The notes under the pieces are model-generated. The model had not been told where the DNA came from. It made no database searches and worked only from the letters and a program-made list of their open reading frames with translations. From assembly GCA_024291935.2 (NCBI GenBank), contig CM044317.1:57340730-57404729 (forward strand): 64,000 nt of DNA. Direction: 5' to 3'. Positions 1 to 64,000 of the stretch are shown piece after piece. How positions within the stretch are numbered: the stretch's first letter is position 1; each line of letters begins with the position of its first letter. This DNA comes from Okapia johnstoni (taxonomy: Eukaryota > Chordata > Mammalia > Artiodactyla > Giraffidae). A program made the translations under genes and the position numbers.

Positions 1-1026
1 AGCCTCTTCATTTAAATTTTACCTAATCTCTTTCCCAAATCCTATAATAACGCCTTTACTTATTCATGAACAAGCATAGAAGTGGCCTTGGCCTTTAAAG
101 GAGTCCATGGCTCCGCTTGTGGGGCATTTGGAAGATGCCCCGCAGTTCTTCTGGTGCGTTGTCCCTCGTGACAGTGGGTCAGAAAACCTGTCTTTGCTCC
201 TGGATTTGTCCCAGGGAGTCTTAGGGTGATTGGATTGGATGGGGGGTTGGGGGGGGGGCACAAAACCCAGTGCCCAGGAAACAACTCCAGGACTGGAATT
301 TGGATCCCAGTTGTGCAGTCAATAGTAAATGCTGGAGATTACATAAGAGGTAGACTGCTTGGACCTGGAGTGGCCAGGAAAGATTTCCTGGAGAAGATAA
401 GACTCAGGCTGGACCCTGGAGGAGAAGCAAGCTTTGGATGGATGTGGGGAACGGAGGAGAGAGCTCCAGGAGGGGTGACGGCAGAAGCATCAGTGTGAAG
501 ATGCCCATGGGTCCTGGAATGCTGGCAAGCGGTCGGTGAGGCCAGATCACTGGGGCCTTGGAAGCCAGGCAGAGAGCAGTTGTGTCTCAGCTTCTCTGTT
601 GGCATGGCCATATTTCAAGTTTTTTTTTTTTTTTCCCCAACACAAAATTATCTTTCTGCTTCTTAAACCCGCTGAACTGTCTGTAATATTTACCGAGTGG
701 TGTCTGTAGATGTTAACAAAATTAATATGGACTGACTTATGCTATATAGTTTCATATTCTTGGGTTCATTTTTCTAATTAGCGCTTTCTATTTGGTGAAT
801 GTGTACTTGTTGAGACTTTGATTATGCGCATTCTGCTGTGTTTGAAGTTTGTTTTTCTCGATGTGCTCTCATAGCCCTTCATGTGGAGTCCCTTTAGGTC
901 CCTTTTGTGTCCTAGGCAGCTGCCAGGGAAGGTTGAGAGTGGTCGGTATGATTAGTTTCTTTTGCATAGGACTGGCACTTTCTGTGTACCTTCTGCTTAG
1001 TCTTGACAAATCCCTTGAGGTTTCAT

Positions 1027-1068
1027 GTTTAATGGATAAGTGTTTAATGGATAACGTTTAATGGATAA
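1027..1068. repeat. Three tandem copies of a ~14-bp unit
   Basis: The unit GTTTAATGGATAA is repeated three times in a row with a one-base variable spacer. A small local duplication with no evident function. Confidence 0.8.
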
Positions 1069-1395
1069 CATGTGCATGTTAGCGTATGTCAAGTGAGTTC
1101 ATGTGTTTCAATTCCATATATTCCATATATGTTAAATTCCAGTTTAAGTGTTACTTAACTCTTAGTCAAAGAAAAAGATCTAGAAATAAAAAAAGTGTCT
1201 TAAATACATTAGACTTAATCAGATACTTAATAGGTTAAACTCATTTCTTTAAATGCTAATACTTTATTACAACTTTTGAAAAAAGTAAATTTCCTAAGGT
1301 ATATGTAATATTGAATGCCTAATTAGTCAGAGTTAAATATTCAAACTTGAACCTTCCTTGCTAATTAAGTATAATGAGTTGAAGATCAGTTGTGG

Positions 1396-1620
1396 GTATG
1401 TGTGCTAAGTTACTTCAGTCATGTCTAACTCTTTGTGACCCTATGTGCTGTAACCCGTCAGGCTCCTCTGTCCATGGAATTCTCCAGGCAAGAACACTGG
1501 AGTGGGTTGCCATGCCCTCTTCCAGGGGATCTTCCTCACCCAGGAATCAAAGCCGTGTCTCTTATGTCTCCTGCATTGGCAAGCGGGTTCTTTACCACCA
1601 GCGCCACCTGGGAAGCCCAT
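1396..1620 (-). mobile_element. Bov-tA-type SINE
   Basis: Antisense copy of the ruminant tRNA-Glu-derived SINE. It reads TTCAGTCATGTCTAACTC, then GGAATTCTCCAGGCAAGAA, and ends CACCTGGGAAGCCCA, which is the reverse complement of the tRNA-like head. Confidence 0.9.
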
Positions 1621-1708
1621 TGAACTATATTTTAAAATAGCTGCCCTTGGGTGTTTTGGAGTTGTATCAGGCAGTTTGCTTTTTACATTAAGTGGCCTCT
1701 AGATGCTG

Positions 1709-1940
1709 TCCTGGGCTTTGCAGGTGGCACTAGCGGTAAAGAACCCGCCTGCCAATGGAGACGTAAGAGACGCAGATTCGATCCCTGGGTCAGGAAGATC
1801 CCCTGGAGGAGGGCATGGCAACCCACTCTAATATTTGTGCCTGGAAAATTCCATGGACAGAGGAGTCTGATGGGCTACAGCCCATAGGTTGCAAAGAGTT
1901 GGACACGACTGAAATGACTTAGCATGCATGCATGCATGCA
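1709..1940 (+). mobile_element. Bov-tA-type SINE
   Basis: Sense copy starting near CTGGGCTTTGCAGGTGGC and ending GTTGGACACGACTGAAATGA, with a short GCAT repeat tail. It lies about 90 bp from an antisense copy, so the two could fold back on each other in the transcript. Confidence 0.88.
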
Positions 1941-4514
1941 GATGGTGTACTGTGTTACTTTAATGGTACTTTGATCATTCTTCATTGTTCTAGGTATATT
2001 TGCTTTTAGCAATATTCCTTGCCTCATTGTAAATCTATTGATAACTAAGCTTGTAAAACCATAGCTTTATTTTAATCTACAGATAACCAAGTTTATAGCC
2101 AAATAAATACTCATTTTATACACAGCTATTAATAAGCTTTGGATGAGGACTGAAGATATTGCCATGTTTCTCTTAGGTGGCATTCTTAGATATTATGGTA
2201 CATTTCTATCACAATTTGAGGCCCCTTTGAGACTCTTCTTGGATGGTGAAGTCACTGTAAGGTTGACTTGCCAGTAAAGTGACACAGTAATGTACTAAGT
2301 AAGCATTTATTACTTTCGTGGAAATGCACTTTATTTATTCTAATTCAACCATGCTTAGAATCTTTGAAGAGTAAATAAGGACTTAATAAAAGACTATGAT
2401 TTGTCTAGTATTGGCTAGACAAATGAGGGCTACTGAAATAGCAAAACACAAAATACTTACCTTGGAAGTATATATAGTCTGATTGTCAGAATAATACATG
2501 TGTGAAAGGACTTGAGTGGTTGTCTTCTGTTCTGCGGCTGAAGTATTTTCTCTCTCAATTTTTTCAGCATGCCCACTTTGTGAATAGTATTTTTGCTGGA
2601 CGGTTTTGAACTGTTACCATGGTTACCATGGAATTTAATTCAAAGTCTATAAGAATCTAGAGCTATGCTTCTCAACTGTCTATAGTAAAGGACCAGTCTT
2701 TTTTCCAGCAATGTGTCAAGACCAACACAAGAGCCTACTGAGCATAACTTGCCATCAGCTTGGACCACATGTGACTCGTCACATAAGTTCATAATATCCA
2801 AACTAGTCTTGCCTGTTCAAGGCAGGTTCGTTGGTCATGAACTCTGATGATCCTAAACCCTTCCTTTCAGTTTGTTTGCATTTCTTTTCATGGACTGATA
2901 CTGAAAGCTCATGGACCATCTCTGGTCCCTAGACATGGTTTGAGCCTGTCCTGTAGCTGTGGTGCCCATTTATGACTTGTTCCATTGTGGTTTGACAGCC
3001 AGGAGGTTTGGGAGACCACCAGATAGGTCATGAGCATCACTGACCCGGTTTTTTTTTTTGTTTCTATGCCCCTGCCTCTTTCTGTGACACGCTACAGAAG
3101 CCAAATCTGCAGGGTCAGAAAATCCATCAGTGGTTGCCAGGTGCTGGGGGTGGGAAGAGTGGATGGACATCAAAGGAGCCTGAGGGGATGTTTTTGGAGT
3201 GATGGAAATATTATATTGGATCTCAGCAGTGGTTACAAGACTGTGTGAAAGTGAAAAGTGTTAGTCACTCTCAACCAGTTTTTAATGAGGTCCTGGGACA
3301 TGGGTGGATGCCTGTAGTCCTTCCTACTCTTGGTACTCTGACCATCCAGCTCCTTTTGATATATGTCCTTTTTCTGCCTGTGTCACCAGTGAGAGGATAC
3401 TCTTGTAAGCTGCTAGTGGGTTGAAGGGGAGTGGTAGAGTGTCTTTATAGTAGACTAAGTGATGGGCTTGGTTGTTCTTTAAAGCAGCACCCTTAGAGAC
3501 AGTTTGCAGATCCAAGAGAAAGGGAAAACAGCAATGGCACATGGGCCTCAACTCGTGAGGGGATGATAGATCTGGTGTTAGAGTGTCACTTTGGTCCCTT
3601 GTGATTTTTGATACCTCTCTGTCCGAGAGTGCCCAGAGGCTCTGAAGATAGTGACCAGCTGACATGGTGACCCAACAGGATACTGCCCTCTGCCCTCTTG
3701 GTGAGCTTGTGGGGTCCTCTCCAGCCACCAGAACCCCACATCATGCCATCCTCTCACATTGTCCCTTTTTATTTACTTTTCTTGGTGTCCATCACAAATG
3801 ACAGCCGTCTCTACTTGGAGAAAAAGAAGTCACTTTTTCATGATGACTGTCGTCTAGGCTTCTGGGAAGAGCTTGGGAAAATTGGTCTGGGACCAGAAGT
3901 GCACAGAATGAAGATGAAAAAACTTGTCCTGGTTTTTCATGTGTTAAAATGATGATGAGGCTGACTTTTGACAGAGATCTGTGCCAGACTGAAGCCTTTT
4001 AACTGTTGGCTGTATTTGATGGGAGGCTTTTAAAAAAACAAGTGACATTTCCAATTGGTAGTAAAAAGAGAATAATCTCATAATATGCAAAAAGCACTTA
4101 TGCTGGTAGAGAGTGTTCTTTTGTACAGTATATTTACTTTATTAAAAATATAAAGGGATATGTAGGATGAAATAGTCTAGAACTGAAAACATAAAATTAA
4201 AATTCAATTGGAATGCAGGTTGGGGGAAATTATTACAGAGAGGATTTTCCTTATATAAAAAATACATAACAAGAACAAAACGAAAACTGATTTGTCTTGG
4301 AAATATTTATTACTTAAACTCAGTTAGATACCCTTTTTGGGTATTTATGCTGCTTCCAAGACCCTTGCTTTTGTAGGTTTTGGCCTTCTTAAAGGATAAC
4401 TGCTTCCTAACTTGCTTTTAATGAGGTTGATATTAAGCTTTTTTCCCTATTTTATGTCCTTTAGCTTTAGTCAGGGAATTTTGGGCTAGTCTCCAAGTGG
4501 AAGTACCCCAGATG

Positions 4515-4625
4515 CATCACTCAGTCATGTCTGACTCTTCGTGACCCCATGGACTGTAGCCCACCAGGCTCCTATGTCCATGGAATTCTCCCTAATAGTG
4601 GGGAGTAGGTTGCCATTTCTCTCTA
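4515..4625 (-). mobile_element. Bov-tA SINE fragment
   Basis: Only the CTCAGTCATGTCTGACTC to GTTGCCATTTCTCTC half is present; the tRNA-like head is missing. Antisense, truncated. Confidence 0.8.
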
Positions 4626-5946
4626 GTGAGGAGGAGCACAAATGAACATTTTAAAAAAATGTGCTTAGTGGCTCTCCAGAATGTAAGTATTTTTTCATTG
4701 TTTTAATAGCAGTAACGCGGTTCATTGAAATCCTTATGGTATCTTTCTCTTAAATATTTTGGCTCATTTACATTAGTACGTTCAATTACTAATCTCAACT
4801 AAGAATGACATGACAGAGACTATGGGTATTGCCAATTCTAGAGCAAAAATTTATAGCCCCAAGATCCTAGCTCAGACTTTATAGAGTGCAACACTCGGAG
4901 AGAGAGAAAGAGGGCAAGTGCAAGGGGGACACCCACACGTGCACACAAGAAAGTTAGTTTTGAAAAAACGTTAGGCTGTATATGTGAGATCCTTGGTTGA
5001 GTTTTTCTTTCAGTGCTTTGGAAAAGTTATCCCACAGCCTTTTGGCCTCTGCTGTTTCTGGTAGGAAGTCAGCTGTGTGTGACCGTGTCTGACTCCCGCA
5101 GTGAGTGAGCTGGGGTGACGGGATCCAGTGTCTGTGCTGGGGTAGAGCATCACTCTGCGAGTAGGAACTGGCTAGAAGAAAGGAGCCCCCAGTTTCAGAC
5201 GTGCTCGCCTGGAGTAAAGAATTTGCAGCGCAGAGCTGGAGGGGGTGAGAAACGCTGGTGGCCTGCACCTCCAGAGCAGAAACCAGGGCCCTAGACTAAG
5301 AGCTGGGGAGGGAAGAGGGGCTACTGTCTTTTTGGGGACACCTACTGGGAGCAGACACTCTGAATTGGGAGAAGGGTGTAGGAGGGAAGCAAGCTGTGGT
5401 TCGGATGCCACAGACTGGCTGGTCTTTCCAAGATCTAGTAGGTTTTTTTGAATAAATGTTTCTCCATTTGCTGTATGACATTAGGAGAATTTCCAGAAAC
5501 TGTCAGTGTTTTGTTTTTATAATTTTCACCAGTCATTGGGGAGAGGGTTTGCTGAGCTCGTCACATAGCCAGTTTAGAAGTGAGCCCCTCTCCCTCCCCG
5601 CAACCACCAAGAGAATTAGTTTTAACTCCCAAAGCAAAAGTTCTGGGAGCCAGAACATTTTTAACCAAGACTGTATGGTAACTAGTGTGTAGTTGGGAAC
5701 TTAGTGTTACTAAACCTTAACACATACGGTCTTCCTATAATCAGATTGTTCAGAGTAGTGTTTTAAGTGAGATAAATATTTCTAGAGGATAATTCTAAAA
5801 CAGCTGAAAATTTGTATGGCTGTAAATTAGAGAAATAATAAAGCAGGAAATATGTCAAAGTCTTTTTGCCTTTTAAATATGTATCTGAAAGCATTACTAA
5901 GTTTAGGAGATGTATTTATCTTTGTTTTATTGTTGTTGTTGTGTAG

Positions 5947-62337
<56,391 letters not shown>

Positions 62338-64000
62338 GTAAGATTTATGTGTAGAATAAAATTTTAAAGATTCACGTAAAAATAATATAGCACTTGCAAT
62401 ATAATCTTCACCCAAAACTAATAACTTCAAGTCATATAGTTTAGAGCATAATACATACACTGCATCTATGGGTATGCTAAGTCACTTCATTTGTGTCTGA
62501 CTCTCTGTGACCGCATGGACTGTAGCCCGCCAGGCTCCTCCATCCATGGGATTCTCCAGGCACGAATACTGGAGTGGGCCATTTCCTCCTTGAGGGAATC
62601 TTTCTGACCCAGGGATAGAACCTGCATCTCTTATGTCTCCTGCATTGGCAGGTGGGTTCTTTACCACTAGCACCACCTGAGAAGCCCACCGCACCTATAC
62701 AGGTAGCTTATTTATACCACTGGGATTATTAAAACGTGTTTGACACCGACAGTAGAATTTATGGGAATTTCAGCAACACAGGACATTTTACTTAAATTAG
62801 ATGTTTTGTAGATGGCATAAAGTTAGGTAGCAGATGTTATGTATAACCTTTAATAACTCCACATCCTTTGTTTCCCACAACCAAAAGACTTAGGTAAAAA
62901 TGTATATTCGTTGTGTTTATTTTTGCTGGCACCCTGAGAAGACATTAAAGCAAATGCTCAGACAGAGGACTTAATAGATTTTCTGTGTATTACGTTAACA
63001 TTGTGTGGGGGATGACTGTTCTTTTATTGTATACAGTAGTATGAGGAAGAGAACAAACCATGTTTAAATCTTTATGCTTTGAGACTGGAATGAAATGGGT
63101 CCTAGTGTATGCACCTCTGTTACTGGCGCTGACCTGAGTGATCCCAGTGATGAGAATTCTCCTAGGCCCTGGCCAGACTGTAGATTCCGAGTCTTAATTG
63201 TATTTGGGAGTGTGTACAGGGTCTTAATTGGATTCTAACTACGTGTGTGATTTGTACAATGAGATATATACTCATATTACTATTTTCCAGATACACTACT
63301 TATGTGGCTTAAATATGTGTCCTGGACCAGGTGCTATGAGGAATTTAAAAGAAGGAATGTCCTCAGGACATTTAGAATTTAAAGAGTCTCTGGGACAAAT
63401 ACATCAATGACTATTTATATTAGTGTATAGTTCTGAAATGTATCCACTTTAATTTTTAGTTTCATAAAGTCAGAAATGAATTTATTTTCTGTAATATCTA
63501 ACCCATGGTTAGATAGTATTACATATTTTGTTTCTAGAAAATGTAGAATATTATATTTCAAGTCCCTTGCAGAGAATTTTTTCAAGTAAGAATATTAAAT
63601 ATATTAAATATTTTTCATAAAATCCAAAAATATTATCATACATTTTTTTAATTAAGAAAAAAACAGTATTCTGACTACTCTCAAATTTGGCACTGAAATA
63701 AAAGCAAATAATGTGTACTTTTTTCTGTTCCCCCTCATTCACTCTCTATTATTAGAAGATATCTTCAGCAAACATAGTTATTTACTAATCAGCTGCCACT
63801 GTTATTGGTAAAAATTCATAGGGAAACCAGAAATACACATGGATTTGGCTGTCAGCTCTTTCTTGATGCTTCTACAAGTTATAGGTAATTTCACTAGTAT
63901 CTCAAACATAACAGTCTTCTATTGTACTATAAATTTTGAAAATCCTGATTTCAGTTACCAAAGGGGAAGACACAGTAGCCAAGTGGGAGAAAGGCTTTTC
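62338..64000 (+). other. FIG4: FIG4 intron 19, 5' part
   Basis: Runs off the end of the window. Holds one SINE (62474-62690). In 62691-64000 I see no exon and no nameable repeat. Confidence 0.83.
62474..62690 (-). mobile_element. Bov-tA-type SINE
   Basis: Antisense: GCTAAGTCACTTCATTTGTG, GGATTCTCCAGGCACGAATA, ending AGCACCACCTGAGAAGCCCA. About 135 bases downstream of exon 19. Confidence 0.9.

Larger units (their letters stand above)
1..5946 (+). other. FIG4: FIG4 intron 3, 3' part
   Basis: Non-coding sequence upstream of exon 4. It holds three SINE copies (listed separately), a poly(T) run near 620-637 and a short triple tandem repeat near 1027-1068. In 1-1395, 1941-4514 and 4626-5946 I see no exon and no repeat I can name with confidence. 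The short open frames here show no recognisable protein similarity. Confidence 0.85.

Noticed and set aside
2650..2960. Possible inverted ends (TGTCTATAGTAAAGGACCAG and a loosely similar reverse copy) of a DNA transposon
   Set aside because: The two ends match too poorly and I cannot name a family.
3324..3728. 134-residue reverse-strand open frame in intron 3
   Set aside because: No recognisable domain and no supporting context; such lengths occur by chance in GC-richer intron.

Overview
The window is interior sequence from a ruminant nuclear genome, most likely a bovid. The evidence is the repeat load: RTE-BovB LINEs, tRNA-Glu-derived Bov-tA/BOV-A2 SINEs and bovine-type L1 3' ends, on top of older mammalian MIR, L2 and MER5A copies. 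The species cannot be fixed from the sequence alone.

One protein-coding gene is present. It is the middle of FIG4 (SAC3), the phosphatidylinositol 3,5-bisphosphate 5-phosphatase of the PIKfyve-VAC14-FIG4 complex, on the + strand. Sixteen coding exons can be placed to the base (5947 to 62337, 1,891 coding nt). They join in one open frame with GT-AG boundaries and matching phases. With human numbering they are exons 4 to 19, residues about 97 to 727. Two anchors fit this numbering: the catalytic Cys of the CX5R motif falls at residue 486, and the CGA codon at residue 183 matches the known human R183 nonsense site. Exons 1-3 and the last exons (20-23 in human) lie outside the window.

Layout: intron 3 (part) 1-5946; exons 4-5 at 5947-7838; exons 6-8 at 13062-19047; exons 9-10 at 22062-22749; an 8 kb intron 10; exons 11-15 at 30624-36473; a 10.5 kb intron 15; exon 16; a 12.2 kb intron 16; exons 17-19 at 59331-62337; intron 19 (part) to the end. 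Nearly everything else is intronic repeat. The largest pieces are BovB copies (19715-21535 sense; 23505-25910, 27278-27625, 47876-50370 and 51979-53530 antisense), L1 fragments (9995-12185; 55528-58085, with one L1 inside another), and split L2 elements (26020-28080, 42360-44205).

No undescribed system, operon, CRISPR array or second gene is visible. The observations most worth following are about RNA processing: intron 7 has the hallmarks of a U12-type (minor spliceosome) intron; a pair of inverted BovB copies tightly flanks exons 9-10 and could drive an in-frame 261-nt circular RNA; and an antisense L1 remnant runs up to the 3' splice site of the 51-nt exon 5. A SINE flanked by 64/66-bp direct repeats in intron 12 is also unusual.
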